Of a DNA stretch of 64,000 bases, positions 1-8,941 are shown piece by piece (position 1 is the first letter of the stretch; each line of letters begins with the position of its first letter). Made by a program: the position numbers and the translations under genes. This stretch comes from Longibaculum muris (GTDB lineage Bacteria; Bacillota_I; Bacilli_A; Erysipelotrichales; Coprobacillaceae): the NCBI RefSeq assembly GCF_004343035.1, contig NZ_SMCQ01000008.1:39437-103436 (forward strand), written 5' to 3'. The notes below the pieces were generated by a model. It saw only the letters and a program-made list of their open reading frames with translations. It was not told the DNA's origin and did not search any database.

Positions 1-590
1 GCTAATCCATTAGCCATATATGGTGGAACAGGGAAACCAATTAAAGCTGCAATAACAATTCCAACAATCATAACTTTAGGATATGCATCTGTTTTCTTGA
101 ATCCTACTTCATCAAAAATACCATAAAGAACTGGCCAGAATAAGAAGATTGGAGCGAAAGCACCAATGAAAACTGACATAACATATGTTCCAAGTAACAT
201 AACCAAAGTAAATATCCAAGGTCTTCCTTCAATCATTTTTCTTGTCATAATCCAACGTGCAATATAAACCGTTAAACGTCTATTTGTTAAACCACCCATG
301 AAAATCATTAAGAAGAACATTTGTACAACTGTTGGATTCCCAAAAGCTGACATCATAATATTTCCTGCAGGTGCAAAATCAGTAAACGCCAACATAACAA
401 TACTTGTTAAACTCGCTACTGAAGGATCAATTGTAGACCACAAATAAATAGTTCCAATAAATACCCCCATAACTTGTAATCCGATTTTTGTAACATTTGG
501 CAAGACACCCATTGGAACGAATCTAAATCCAAGCATGATAATCATTCCTATGATAAAATGGATGTACGAGCTGTTGATTTTCTTTTTCAT
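1..590 (-). CDS. SLC13/DASS-type permease, N-terminal part
   Basis: The reading frame opens with ATG at 590 after an AGGAGAGG-type ribosome binding site and stays open to the left window edge, giving 196 residues of an incomplete protein. The translation is very hydrophobic: a short Lys-rich N-terminus, then several predicted membrane helices. The phrases GVFIGTIYLWSTIDPS and FGNPTVVQMFFLMIFMGGL resemble divalent anion:Na+ symporter (SLC13/DASS, ion transporter superfamily) permeases, which take up dicarboxylates, citrate or sulfate. The substrate cannot be told from this part. A strong promoter overlapped by a CcpA-type site lies upstream, so glucose repression is likely. The AraC-type regulator next upstream on the same strand is a plausible specific regulator. 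Confidence 0.6.
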   Translation of the reverse strand, partial: MKKKINSSYIHFIIGMIIMLGFRFVPMGVLPNVTKIGLQVMGVFIGTIYLWSTIDPSVASLTSIVMLAFTDFAPAGNIMMSAFGNPTVVQMFFLMIFMGGLTNRRLTVYIARWIMTRKMIEGRPWIFTLVMLLGTYVMSVFIGAFAPIFLFWPVLYGIFDEVGFKKTDAYPKVMIVGIVIAALIGFPVPPYMANGL

Positions 591-654
591 AAATCTTACC
601 TCTCCTATTTTATTATCCGTATTCTTGTTAATATTTTCTCATACCGACACTTCT

Positions 655-683
655 ATTATACAAAATATGTAAGCGCTTGTTAA
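655..683 (-). promoter_or_regulatory. Promoter with overlapping cre-like site
   Basis: On the minus strand TTAACA (678-683) and TATAAT (655-660) are 17 bp apart, a near-consensus sigma-A promoter 65 bp upstream of the permease start. The spacer and -35 contain TGTAAGCGCTTGTTA (668-682), close to the Firmicute catabolite-responsive element. CcpA binding here would block RNA polymerase, so repression is the likely sign. Confidence 0.6.
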
Positions 684-738
684 TGGCAATAACTTAGATT
701 TACAATTCAACAAAGACAAAGAAAAAGAAACAAAAAAA

Positions 739-754
739 GGTGGGATTACCCACC
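739..754 (-). terminator. Intrinsic terminator of the AraC gene
   Basis: GGTGGG/CCCACC stem with a 4-base loop, followed on the minus strand by seven T residues. The stem overlaps the last codons of the AraC-type gene. Confidence 0.8.
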
Positions 755-2038
755 TAATGCATCTAAAGCAATTTGTATATTTAACGCTCCTAAGCGTTGT
801 TCCAACTCCTCTTTTAACTTAAAAGCTGGCTTTAAATCAGATAATTTTTCAATACAGAAACAAATCTTCCACTTCTTTATTTCATTGATTCCATATTGAA
901 GAATTTGTAAACGAATCGCATCATATAAAAGTTGTTTTTGATTACTATCTTTTAAATAACGAAAAGGAAAAACAAGCTTAAAATGTGCATTAGACAATTT
1001 TATTTGTTCAACCAGTACATCTAAAAATTTATAAACCTGATAATCTTCATCAATATCTTCACCCATATCTAAATAAGGATTTAAGACAATATCAACATTT
1101 TCCATATCAATTCTATTTGCCTTAACAACAACTAAATATTTATATAACTTATAAATAGTATTATCACGATGTTTATCAACACGATATTTTTTAATGAAAG
1201 CCTGTAAGATTTTTTGATTATCAATAATCTGATAATGATCTGATGTCTCTTTCATTCTTTCTTTCCACTTCATAGGAGATTCAGCAAAATACTTATTAAA
1301 CAAAGCATAAAAAGATTTCATATTCAAAATTCCAACAGCATTGGCTATTTCACTCATTGATAATTCATCATCTAATAAATAATCCATAATTCTAATCAAT
1401 TTTCGATAAGAAGCAAAAGATTTAAATCCTTCTCCATTAATTTTCTTCATAAATTGAGAGAAATATGCCGGATTCATATAAAAACGTTTTAAAATATCAT
1501 CGACCCCAATCTTTTGATTCATATTCACCATAATATATTCCACAATACTATAATAACGTTGTTGAAGATCTAAAGTTAAATATTCTTCCTGCGTCTTAGT
1601 ATGTGAAATCAACTGATATGACGTAAATAACATATGCATTAAATTATGTTCATCAAATCTTCTTTCTTCACTATCTTCTTCATGATAAAGCTTTATCAGT
1701 AAATCAACAACAATAGCATTCAATCTTTCCTTAAGCGGTCTTTCTAACGGTCTTAATTCATCATTATTCAAAAATTCAACATATTCAATCTTATCAAAAA
1801 TATCCTTAAACTCAGACAACTTTATTTTAACTGATAAAATATACGCTCCTTGGCTTTCAATACGATGTGCAATAAAACGATTAATAAAAGTCAATTCATT
1901 TTCATGAATTGTCACACTGCGTTGAATTTTATGGATTGTTATACTTCCTTTTAAGACTAAAATAATCTCTAATTCTTCTTCATGATAATGAGCCTTTTGT
2001 GAATAAATCTGCATCATTTCTGCTATTATTCTTTTCAT
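746..2038 (-). CDS. AraC family transcriptional regulator with long C-terminal extension
   Basis: 430 residues. Residues about 1-80 look like an AraC-type cupin ligand domain (HYHEEELEIILVLKGSI). Residues about 170-265 form the double helix-turn-helix, with the second-helix signature SMSEIANAVGILNMKSFYALFNKYF followed by SPMKWK; this is the DNA-binding region of AraC/XylS proteins. The last ~160 residues are an extension I do not recognise, not present in the usual ~280-300-residue members; some sugar-responsive AraC proteins carry a glycosidase-like C-terminal domain, but no catalytic motif is evident here. It lies on the same strand upstream of the SLC13-type permease with its own terminator between them, so it may sense the permease's substrate. 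Confidence 0.8.
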   Translation of the reverse strand: MKRIIAEMMQIYSQKAHYHEEELEIILVLKGSITIHKIQRSVTIHENELTFINRFIAHRIESQGAYILSVKIKLSEFKDIFDKIEYVEFLNNDELRPLERPLKERLNAIVVDLLIKLYHEEDSEERRFDEHNLMHMLFTSYQLISHTKTQEEYLTLDLQQRYYSIVEYIMVNMNQKIGVDDILKRFYMNPAYFSQFMKKINGEGFKSFASYRKLIRIMDYLLDDELSMSEIANAVGILNMKSFYALFNKYFAESPMKWKERMKETSDHYQIIDNQKILQAFIKKYRVDKHRDNTIYKLYKYLVVVKANRIDMENVDIVLNPYLDMGEDIDEDYQVYKFLDVLVEQIKLSNAHFKLVFPFRYLKDSNQKQLLYDAIRLQILQYGINEIKKWKICFCIEKLSDLKPAFKLKEELEQRLGALNIQIALDALGG

Positions 2039-2104
2039 TTATAAACCACCCTATTTCTGTAGTCATTATCTCATATGTTGCACTATTTTTAAAGAATAAA
2101 ATCC

Positions 2105-2131
2105 AAAAAGAAAAGAGCATTTCTGCTCTTT
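2105..2131 (-). terminator. Terminator of rpmE
   Basis: AAAGAGCA/TGCTCTTT hairpin with a 4-base loop, followed on the minus strand by TCTTTTT, eight bases after the rpmE stop codon. Confidence 0.8.
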
Positions 2132-2138
2132 CGTCTTT

Positions 2139-2342
2139 TTATTTAAGTCCGTATTTTTTGTTGAATTTATCTACACGACCATCTGCACTAGCAAATCTTT
2201 GTTTTCCAGTATAGAATGGATGGCAATTTGAACAAGTATCAACACGAATTTCGTCTAATACTGATCCAGTTTCAAATTCAGCTCCACAAGAAGTACAAAT
2301 GACTTTTACCTTTTTATAATCTGGATGAATTCCTTTTTTCAT
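2139..2342 (-). CDS. rpmE: 50S ribosomal protein L31
   Basis: 67 residues, the normal size for L31. It opens MKKGIHPDY and carries two cysteine pairs (CTSC near residue 16 and CSNC near residue 37), the zinc-binding ribbon of the C+ type of L31. In Firmicutes the C+ form is the zinc-replete version, usually paired elsewhere with a zinc-independent paralogue under Zur control; no paralogue is seen in this window. It has its own terminator and is read in the same direction as murA, about 100 bases further upstream. The protein sits on the large subunit near the central protuberance. Confidence 0.95.
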   Translation of the reverse strand: MKKGIHPDYKKVKVICTSCGAEFETGSVLDEIRVDTCSNCHPFYTGKQRFASADGRVDKFNKKYGLK

Positions 2343-2446
2343 TTTTCTTTTCTCCTTCCGCCTTGAAATATTTGCTACTTCAAAGTAAGTTGCTCAATTA
2401 TAATATCATTTCTTTACCATAAATACAATACTTTTTTTATTTTTAT

Positions 2447-3712
2447 TTAATCTTCTATTTCATAACGAGTAATGTGTGCACCTAAAGTAATTAATTTGTT
2501 ATCAATATTATCATAACCACGATCAATATGATAAACATTTGTAATTTCTGTCTTACCACTTGCTATTAATCCAGCAACAACTAAAGCTGCTCCACATCTT
2601 AAATCAGTTGCTTCAACACGTGCTCCATGCAATGGGGTTGCTCCAGAAATCATACTAGAAGCCTCTCCTACCTCAATATTTGCTCCCATCTTATTAAGCT
2701 GTCCACAATGTTTAAAACGTTCAACATAGATTGTCTCTTTAACATGAGAAACTCCCTGTGCTTGAGTCAATAACGTTGTAAGTGGTTGTTGTAAATCAGT
2801 CGCAAACCCTGGATAAATTTGAGTCTTGATATCAACTGGTTTTAAACCTTCTTTTGCTCCATAAACCACAATACTATCACCAACAACATCCATTTTAACA
2901 CCCATTTCCTTAAGCTTTGAAATCAAGGCTTCTAAATGTTGAGGAATGATATTTTGAATAATCACTCTTTCGCCAGCCGCTGCGGCAATAATTAAGAATG
3001 TTCCTGCTTCAATACGATCTGGAATGATTTCATGGAAAGTTCCACCTAAATAATCAACCCCTTCAATCGTAATTGTATCAGTTCCAACCCCTCTAATCTT
3101 TGCTCCCATCTTTGTTAAAAGATTGGCCACATCAATAATTTCAGGTTCTTTTGCTGCATTCTCAATAATTGTTTTTCCTTTTGCTCTTACAGCTGCCAAC
3201 ATAATATTAATAGTTGCCCCAACAGAGGCAAAATCTAAATAAATAGAAGTTCCTACAAGTTCCTCAGCCTCTAATAAATACGTATCATTTTCATAAGTAA
3301 TTTTTGCTCCTAATGCTTCAAATCCTTTTAAATGAAGATCAATTGGACGAGGGCCTAAATAACACCCTCCTGGCATTTTAATCTTTACTCTTTTATATTT
3401 ACCAAGCAATGCCCCCATAAAATAATAGGAAGCTCTTAATTTATTAACTGCATCACTCACAAGTGGAATATCTTCCATATGTGTAGGATCAATTCTAATC
3501 CGTTCTCCATCAACCTCTACCTTACATTTCAATTCTTCCAACAAAATTGCTAATGCTTCAACATCAGAAATTTCTGGAACACCCAATATTTCAACGGGAC
3601 CATCAGATAAAACAGCAGCTGGTATCAATGCGACTGTTGCATTTTTAGCCCCACTAATTCTTACTGTTCCATTTAATTTATAACCACCTTCAATTGCAAT
3701 TACTTCTGCCAT
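2447..3712 (-). CDS. murA: UDP-N-acetylglucosamine 1-carboxyvinyltransferase
   Basis: Catalyses transfer of enolpyruvate from PEP to UDP-GlcNAc, the first committed cytoplasmic step of peptidoglycan synthesis and the target of fosfomycin. The start at 3712 ([10 protein letters not shown]) is preferred over an in-frame ATG 20 codons upstream because GGAAAG lies at the right distance and homology starts there; this gives 421 residues, typical for the family. The fosfomycin-reactive cysteine is present in [15 protein letters not shown] (about residue 117), and the substrate-binding KNA ([12 protein letters not shown]) and PDRIEAGTF motifs are intact. The style is closer to the Firmicute MurZ/MurA2 paralogue, which I cannot settle without the other copy. 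Confidence 0.93.
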   Translation of the reverse strand: MAEVIAIEGGYKLNGTVRISGAKNATVALIPAAVLSDGPVEILGVPEISDVEALAILLEELKCKVEVDGERIRIDPTHMEDIPLVSDAVNKLRASYYFMGALLGKYKRVKIKMPGGCYLGPRPIDLHLKGFEALGAKITYENDTYLLEAEELVGTSIYLDFASVGATINIMLAAVRAKGKTIIENAAKEPEIIDVANLLTKMGAKIRGVGTDTITIEGVDYLGGTFHEIIPDRIEAGTFLIIAAAAGERVIIQNIIPQHLEALISKLKEMGVKMDVVGDSIVVYGAKEGLKPVDIKTQIYPGFATDLQQPLTTLLTQAQGVSHVKETIYVERFKHCGQLNKMGANIEVGEASSMISGATPLHGARVEATDLRCGAALVVAGLIASGKTEITNVYHIDRGYDNIDNKLITLGAHITRYEIED

Positions 3713-3995
3713 CAGTTTCTTTCCTTTCTCAATATTAATATATAAAAATGTATCAAAAATATACACTGTCATTTCATTTCATAATGATTATACACGGGAA
3801 TCTTATAAATATCAAAAGAATTTCAAAAAACTTCTTCATGTCTTTCATTATTCTTTTAAAGATAACATAAATCATCCGATATATTCATTATTTTTACATC
3901 TTTATTATATCAATATAACTCACCAGCAGCAAGTCACTTCAATCCTGATACATTTGTTGATGTGCGATAAAGAAGTAATAGAAATGTAAAAAATT
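3713..3995. other. Intergenic DNA left of the foreign patch
   Basis: AT-rich sequence upstream of murA with no open reading frame or clear hairpin. Base composition changes abruptly to GC-rich at about 4000, so this stretch contains the left boundary of the acquired segment. I see no terminal inverted repeat or target duplication. Confidence 0.5.
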
Positions 3996-4217
3996 TTGCC
4001 GTTCCTATCCGGCGTTTCGCGATTACGTCGGATAGGTCGGGCGGTTATTCCGGCAAGTCAATCTTGCCGACAAAGCTGTAATAAATCTCTATGTCCTGTC
4101 TGCGGGTGCCGTTCTTCCAAAAATGGGCGCAAAAAAAAGCAGCAAATCTTTTCAGACTTACTGCTTGTGTGCCGCTGTGGTGGGCGATGGGTATTTAATT
4201 TTTCAATGGGAGATTAA
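3996..4217 (+). pseudogene. Zinc-ribbon-like coding remnant of a mobile element
   Basis: A short open frame without an ATG whose second half reads CPVCG, a ~23-residue basic/hydrophobic spacer, then CRCGG, a zinc-ribbon-like arrangement. GC content is far above the flanking chromosome. Small Cys-rich proteins of this style are found in Clostridiales conjugative elements, but I cannot match this one to a named family. It overlaps two hairpins. Most likely a fragment left from the element that brought in the LysR/EamA pair. Confidence 0.25.
4004..4068. repeat. Two GC-rich perfect hairpins
   Basis: CCTATCCG (4004-4011) pairs with CGGATAGG (4029-4036), and GGCAAG (4052-4057) pairs with CTTGCC (4063-4068). 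Neither is followed by a T-run, so they are not ordinary terminators. They sit just inside the left edge of the GC-rich patch. Confidence 0.55.
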
Positions 4218-4269
4218 AGTGAAAACTGGAATTTACATCTTCCCAAAAATCTCTCAAAGTTATTTCATA

Positions 4270-5155
4270 TCAGTTGAATACAAATATATTTGAATCTTCG
4301 ACATGTTCAAGAAATTTTCTTGCCGCCAGAGATAGTGTTTTTCTGTCTTTCCAACAGATTGCAACATTACGCTTCGGTCTTTCTTTTATCGGACGTATAA
4401 TTAAACCGTCATCAAAGCCTCTCAGGATGCGCTCATATAGCATAGACACCCCCAAGTCCTGACGAACCATTTCCATAACTGCATAATCGTCATAAACTGT
4501 CAGTTTCAAATTCCGAGGTTGCACACCTGCATCTTTGAATGCCGCCAGTGGATATGAATACCCCAACTCATCCATAAGGATAAAAGGTTCCTTAGCAAGG
4601 TCTTTCACAGAAACAATATCTTTTTCTGCCAAAGGATGATTAGATGGCAATACCGCAAGCAATTCATCCTCATACAAAATATCATATTCCAAATCCTCTG
4701 CGGTATCTGTACTGATAAATCCCAAATCAGCTTCTCTTGCTCTGACTGCCGCTGCATTTACCTCATATCCACCCTGTAGCAGTTTGAACTCTACAGAAGG
4801 GTATTTCTCTTGAAAAGTTTTCATCAAGATGGGTAGATATAACCTGCTTACACTCGACCAAGCTGCAATGGATACAACACTACTTTCAAGACCTTCGATT
4901 TCTTTTTTCTTCCCGGAAAGGTTTTTTTCCGCCGCATAAATGGCTTGAATAAAGGGATAGAGATTTTCGCCATCTGACGTCAATTCCAGACGGTTTTTTC
5001 TGTCGCAGGAGCAATGTTACCCCTAATTCCTCCTCAAGAGATAAAACTTTTTGGCTAACTGAACTTTGCGTATATCCTAATTCCTCCGCCGCTAAACTGA
5101 AACTGCCTAATTCAACAACACGACAAAACACCGTGTATTTTGATGTTTGGATCAT
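4270..5155 (-). pseudogene. LysR family regulator, frameshifted
   Basis: The winged-helix domain starts at ATG 5155 (MIQTSKYTVF, with AGGAGGG upstream) and includes the HTH phrase FSLAAEELGYTQSSVSQKV. The frame then fails: the effector-binding domain continues in another frame from about 4985 (SSVVSIAAWSSVSRLYLPIL to the stop at 4270). The two frames join cleanly if one base is removed from the six-T run at 4994-4999, restoring the expected RQKNRLELTSDGE. The total would be about 295 residues, a full-length LysR protein. It could be a true null, a phase-variable tract or a sequencing error. It diverges from the EamA gene, the usual LysR arrangement, and shares that gene's higher GC content. 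Confidence 0.8.
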
Positions 5156-5269
5156 TGTTGCAACCGCCCTCCTTGTATCGTGTTTTCTAATACACACATT
5201 ATATCTATTAATTTTACAAATAGCAAGGGCGCAGCTATAATAAAAGAAAAACAAACAAGGAGTCTAACG

Positions 5270-6124
5270 ATGAATAAACAAAAAGCAACATTTTTAGCGT
5301 TCACTGTACCGCTTGCATGGGGTACTTCCTATATTTTTATGGCTTATCTAATGGATGGGATTCCGCCGGTTACCATTGTTGCCCTCCGCACAGGAATCGC
5401 CTTTCTGGTCATGTTTGCTCTCTTTTTCCGCAGAGTGTGCCGCCCGGATCGTCAAACCTTAAAAGCAAGTGCAATATGCGGAGGATTACTGGCAACGGTT
5501 TTCCTGTGTCTTTTGTTGGGTGTACAATATACATCTGCCTCAGAAACAGGTTTTCTGCAAAGCACGACAGTCATTATTGTGCCTATTATCATGGCCGTTC
5601 TCCGCAAGCGTATGCCGGAAACTAAAATCGTGATTGGTGTTATTGCTGTTACAGCTGGTCTCCTCCTGCTCAGTGGCGGTGTTGGACAGTTTTCTATCGG
5701 AAGCGGTATCATGCTGTTTTCTGCTTTTGTGTATGCTGTTCATATTGTGGTCAGCAAATCCTTTGTGGAACGAGTAGACAGCATTTCCTTGGGCATCTGG
5801 CAAATGCTTTTTGCTTGTATCTATGCCACCATAGCAACCTTCATTTTTGAAACGCCAGTTCTTCCTCAAACGGGAATCCAGTGGGCGAGTTTACTTGGTT
5901 TAACCTTGATTTGCTCTGCTTACGGTTTTGTCATGCAGGCTTATGTGCAGAAATTTGTCAGCGCTGAAACAACGGGATTTATGTTTTCTTTAGAACCTGT
6001 CTTTACTGCGGTATTTGCATTTGCTTTTCTGGGTGAGCGACTGAATCTGATGGGCAACATTGGTGCATTACTGATTCTACTCGGTGTCATGTGTGCAAAT
6101 ATTTGTTATAAACCTCAGAAATAA
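5270..6124 (+). CDS. EamA/DMT family transporter
   Basis: 284 residues with about ten hydrophobic helices in two homologous halves, the drug/metabolite transporter (EamA) fold. Typical phrases are AWGTSYIFMAYLMDG and PPVTIVALRTGIAFLVM at the N-terminus and SLEPVFTAVFAFAFLGERLNL in the second half. Such proteins export amino acids, nucleosides or drugs across the cytoplasmic membrane; the substrate is unknown. The start at 5270 is chosen over the longer frame because ACAAGGAG precedes it and homology begins there. It is divergently paired with the broken LysR gene 114 bp away and has clearly higher GC content than the surrounding genes, so the pair was probably acquired together, perhaps from a Lachnospiraceae-type donor. 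Confidence 0.88.
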   Translation: MNKQKATFLAFTVPLAWGTSYIFMAYLMDGIPPVTIVALRTGIAFLVMFALFFRRVCRPDRQTLKASAICGGLLATVFLCLLLGVQYTSASETGFLQSTTVIIVPIIMAVLRKRMPETKIVIGVIAVTAGLLLLSGGVGQFSIGSGIMLFSAFVYAVHIVVSKSFVERVDSISLGIWQMLFACIYATIATFIFETPVLPQTGIQWASLLGLTLICSAYGFVMQAYVQKFVSAETTGFMFSLEPVFTAVFAFAFLGERLNLMGNIGALLILLGVMCANICYKPQK

Positions 6125-6125
6125 C

Positions 6126-6196
6126 GAAATGGGTATTATATATAAGGACAATCTTTGACAGCAAATCCATATACTAATGCCCATTTTCTCTTTGTA
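6126..6196 (+). terminator. Terminator-like hairpin after the EamA gene
   Basis: AAATGGG plus TATTA near 6127 pairs with TACTAATGCCCATTT ending near 6192, enclosing a large loop; the tail is TCTCTTTG. It is weak but correctly placed directly after the stop codon, and marks the right edge of the GC-rich patch. Confidence 0.4.
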
Positions 6197-6252
6197 AACC
6201 CGCAATTTGTCTTTTTGTTAGCACTAAATATCATTTATTTCAGCTAAAAAAT

Positions 6253-7419
6253 TTAACTTACTGTTAAAAACGGAATAGTGGGGCGGTCTGTTCTTGACTT
6301 ATTTATCTCTGCTTCTTTATGTAACATTAGCATTTCATTAGGTAATATAATACTACTAAAGCTACCATACATAATTTGTTTTTCAAATTCTGTTTCATAA
6401 TAAGTTTTTTCCCCAATAACAACTTTACTCTTGATTGTAACGACTTCTTTATTTTCCAATCTTCTCTTTAATGGAATATATGATGCTTTATTTAATGGTA
6501 TATTGGTATTGGCTAATTGTTCATTTCCTGAAACGACTTGTACATAAAGCTTTCCTGGCAATTCTCCTTTCGCTTTTTCCATTTCTGAAGAGTTATTTTC
6601 CTGTGGATAATAACGTAATCTTTTTACTCCTATATGATTATCATCAAGATTTTCAAAGCATAAATAAATCTTATATTGCAAAACTTGATTTAATAGTTTT
6701 TGATTACTTTCAATATATTCAACTCTTTTTTCTTGATTTTCTTCTTCAATAGTTATCTTGGTTTCTAAATAATTCAATAGTGGAATTGTTCCTTGATAAA
6801 CATATTTTTCATTTTGAAATATCATTGGATAAATATAATTCTGATGATTTTCATCAACAAAAACCAATTCAACTTTTTGGTTATGATAAACTTTTAATGC
6901 ACATTGATAATCAACCGTCACATTTAAATTTTCCAAATCATAACTTTTCGTTTCAAAAGATGAATGCGATAAATCTATATAACGTTCCTCCTCACTTGAT
7001 GAATTATTAATTACATATTCATGAACTGTTGTTTTACTTGAAACTGTACGGGGTTTTATTAAATTTAAAAAGTATAAAGAGCTAACCAAAACCATACAAG
7101 CAACACATACTCCAATAATAATATAATCACGGGTTTTTCTTCTTTGATTCTCTTTCTGTAAATTATCTAATACAATTTTAGTTTGATCATATATTTGCTC
7201 AATTGAATGATTATGATTATCTTCCTCTATTCCTAATAATTCTGTGATAGAAATTTGAAAAAAATCACTAATATCTAACATTGTTTTCATATCTGGTAAA
7301 CTTAGATCTGATTCCCATTTAGAAATCGTTTGTCTTGATACATGTAACTGATTAGCCAGTTCTTCTTGTGACATGCCTTTTTGTTGACGTAATGATAAGA
7401 GCCTTTTCCCAATACTCAT
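6253..7419 (-). CDS. XRE-type membrane-spanning regulator
   Basis: 388 residues. Residues about 5-62 are a Cro/CI helix-turn-helix (SQEELANQLHVSRQTISKWES). A single membrane helix follows near residues 105-128 (IIIGVCVACMVLVSSLYFLNLI) after an Arg/Lys-rich stretch. The remaining ~260 residues lie outside the membrane by the positive-inside rule and match no family I recognise. The layout is that of a one-component transmembrane regulator, with cytoplasmic DNA binding coupled to an extracytoplasmic sensor. AGGAGGG precedes the ATG. The 5' region has a dyad-like AT-rich stretch near 7475-7505 that could be an autoregulatory operator. It is alone on its strand, with no obvious target gene adjacent. 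Confidence 0.75.
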   Translation of the reverse strand: MSIGKRLLSLRQQKGMSQEELANQLHVSRQTISKWESDLSLPDMKTMLDISDFFQISITELLGIEEDNHNHSIEQIYDQTKIVLDNLQKENQRRKTRDYIIIGVCVACMVLVSSLYFLNLIKPRTVSSKTTVHEYVINNSSSEEERYIDLSHSSFETKSYDLENLNVTVDYQCALKVYHNQKVELVFVDENHQNYIYPMIFQNEKYVYQGTIPLLNYLETKITIEEENQEKRVEYIESNQKLLNQVLQYKIYLCFENLDDNHIGVKRLRYYPQENNSSEMEKAKGELPGKLYVQVVSGNEQLANTNIPLNKASYIPLKRRLENKEVVTIKSKVVIGEKTYYETEFEKQIMYGSFSSIILPNEMLMLHKEAEINKSRTDRPTIPFLTVS

Positions 7420-7540
7420 AAGTCTTCCCTCCTCAGTTTTATTTTACATCTTTTAAAAAAAATGACTATCAATTTTAGTTAACATTTTGCTATTAAGTTT
7501 AACAATTTTTATTTTTTATATAAAAATTCAAAAAACACTC

Positions 7541-7568
7541 TTTACACTTTTGCAAGGAGTGTTATACT
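7541..7568 (+). promoter_or_regulatory. Promoter of tRNA-Glu
   Basis: TTTACA (7541-7546) and TATACT (7563-7568) with a 16 bp spacer, about 15 bp before the first base of the tRNA. Confidence 0.6.
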
Positions 7569-7582
7569 TATATATACAATAT

Positions 7583-7658
7583 GGTCCGTTGGTGAAGTGG
7601 TCAACACACTAGGTTCTCATCCTAGCATTCACGGGTTCGAACCCCGTACGGACTACCA
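7583..7658 (+). tRNA. tRNA-Glu (CTC anticodon)
   Basis: Folds as a complete 76-nt cloverleaf with encoded CCA. The acceptor stem GGTCCGT/ACGGACT has a G-T first pair, the D stem is GTG/CAC, the anticodon stem CTAGG/CCTAG encloses TTCTCAT (anticodon CTC), and the T stem is ACGGG/CCCGT. The GGTCCGTTGGT start is typical of bacterial tRNA-Glu. It reads GAG, the rarer glutamate codon in an AT-rich genome. Confidence 0.93.
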
Positions 7659-7670
7659 ATATGTCAAAAC

Positions 7671-7694
7671 GCCTTATAAAATAAGGCTTTTTTT
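7671..7694 (+). terminator. Terminator of tRNA-Glu
   Basis: GCCTTAT/ATAAGGC hairpin with a 3-base loop, followed by seven T residues, 12 bases after the tRNA. Confidence 0.85.
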
Positions 7695-7699
7695 ATTTG

Positions 7700-7729
7700 T
7701 TGAGAAGATTTTGAGAAGATTATTCTCAA
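7700..7729 (+). repeat. Short direct plus inverted repeat near the tRNA 3' end
   Basis: TTGAGAAGAT occurs at 7700-7709 and again at 7711-7720, with the partial inverse ATTCTCAA at 7722-7729. No integrase is present nearby. The rest of the stretch to 7867 shows no gene. Confidence 0.45.
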
Positions 7730-7867
7730 TAATACTAAATGAAAGTATATAAAAGCCTATACTACTATATGAAAACACTAGGTAATATGGACTTCTAAAT
7801 ATGAGTTCTTTGATACGCTCCCTTATTAAGTGTCCAAACTACACTATTGTAGCTTCTATAAAATATA

Positions 7868-7906
7868 AAAGCCAAGACATATATTAATTATATATATCTT
7901 AGCTTT
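7868..7906 (-). terminator. Terminator of the SDR-AKR operon
   Basis: AAAGC-AAGA-ATATAT arms on each side of a short loop form a long imperfect AT-rich hairpin about 45 bases beyond the aldo/keto reductase stop, followed on the minus strand by TATATTTT. Confidence 0.5.
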
Positions 7907-7951
7907 CTTTACGTCATTGTTAACTTAATGACATTGAACTAAAATGGTCTT

Positions 7952-8932
7952 TTAATGTCCACCAAATACTTTAAATTCCATGGAAGATAATTTAGTATCC
8001 AGTTTATTTATTTCTTCTTTAGTTAATTCAATATTACCAGCATCGAAGTTAGATTGAATTCTTTCAATCTTACGAGATCCTGGAATAGGAATAATAAAAT
8101 CATATTTACAAATCATCCAAGCAAGAGATATTTGAGCTGGGGTAGCATTGTGCTTATCAGCAATTTCATTTACTACTTCTAATAATTCATTTGTTTTTCT
8201 AATACCTTCATCACTATATTGAGGCATATTAACTCTAAAATCAGAACCATCATTTTTAAACTCTTTATTAGATTTATAAACACCAGTTAAAGCCCCATTA
8301 GCCATTGGCGAAAATGCCACATAAGTAACTCCTAATTCTTTACAAGTATCAAAAATAGATTCATGCCATCTAGCCATCATCGAATATCTATTTTCAATAC
8401 ATGTTACAGGACATACTGCATGAGCTCTTCTTAAGTATTCCTCAGTTGTTTCAGATATACCCCATGCTTTTATTTTTCCTTCTTCAATTAGTTCTTTCAT
8501 AACACTAGCCACTACTTCTGGTTCTACATTAGGGTCGATACGATGTTGATAATATATATCTATATAATCTGTTTGTAGTTTTTTTAGTGATCCTTCAATC
8601 GATTCTCTGATCTTTTTAGGAGAACTATCAAATTCTAAGTGATCTCCTTTATGAGTAACTCCAAATTTAGTACATAAAATAACTTTGTCTCTAAATGGTT
8701 TAATTGCTTCACCAACAAGTTCCTCATTATAATTAATACTTCCATCACTATTTACACCTGTATAACACTCAGCAGTGTCATAAAAGTTATAGCCTATTTT
8801 ATAAGCTTCACGTAATGCTTGTATAGCTTCTTCTTTAGGTGTTGGTGCCCCACTAGCATGAGAAAATCCCATACATCCAAACCCCACACGATTTACATAC
8901 ATATTTGTTTTTCCTAGTCTTATTTGTTTCAT
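7952..8932 (-). CDS. Aldo/keto reductase
   Basis: 326 residues, a full-length TIM-barrel NADPH-dependent oxidoreductase. The catalytic tetrad is visible: Asp and Tyr in YDTAECYT (about residues 52-58), Lys in ILCTKFGV (about 89) and His in YYQHRIDP (about 129). The C-terminal cofactor loop IPIPGSRKIERIQSNF is intact. The N-terminal LGKTNMYVNRVGFGCMG is typical of the AKR11/12-like group (YhdN/IolS relatives) acting on aldehydes and ketones. It follows the SDR gene by nine bases on the same strand, so the two form an operon driven from the dyad-bearing promoter at 9808-9850. The substrate is unknown. Confidence 0.9.
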   Translation of the reverse strand: MKQIRLGKTNMYVNRVGFGCMGFSHASGAPTPKEEAIQALREAYKIGYNFYDTAECYTGVNSDGSINYNEELVGEAIKPFRDKVILCTKFGVTHKGDHLEFDSSPKKIRESIEGSLKKLQTDYIDIYYQHRIDPNVEPEVVASVMKELIEEGKIKAWGISETTEEYLRRAHAVCPVTCIENRYSMMARWHESIFDTCKELGVTYVAFSPMANGALTGVYKSNKEFKNDGSDFRVNMPQYSDEGIRKTNELLEVVNEIADKHNATPAQISLAWMICKYDFIIPIPGSRKIERIQSNFDAGNIELTKEEINKLDTKLSSMEFKVFGGH

Positions 8933-8941
8933 TTTTTTCTC

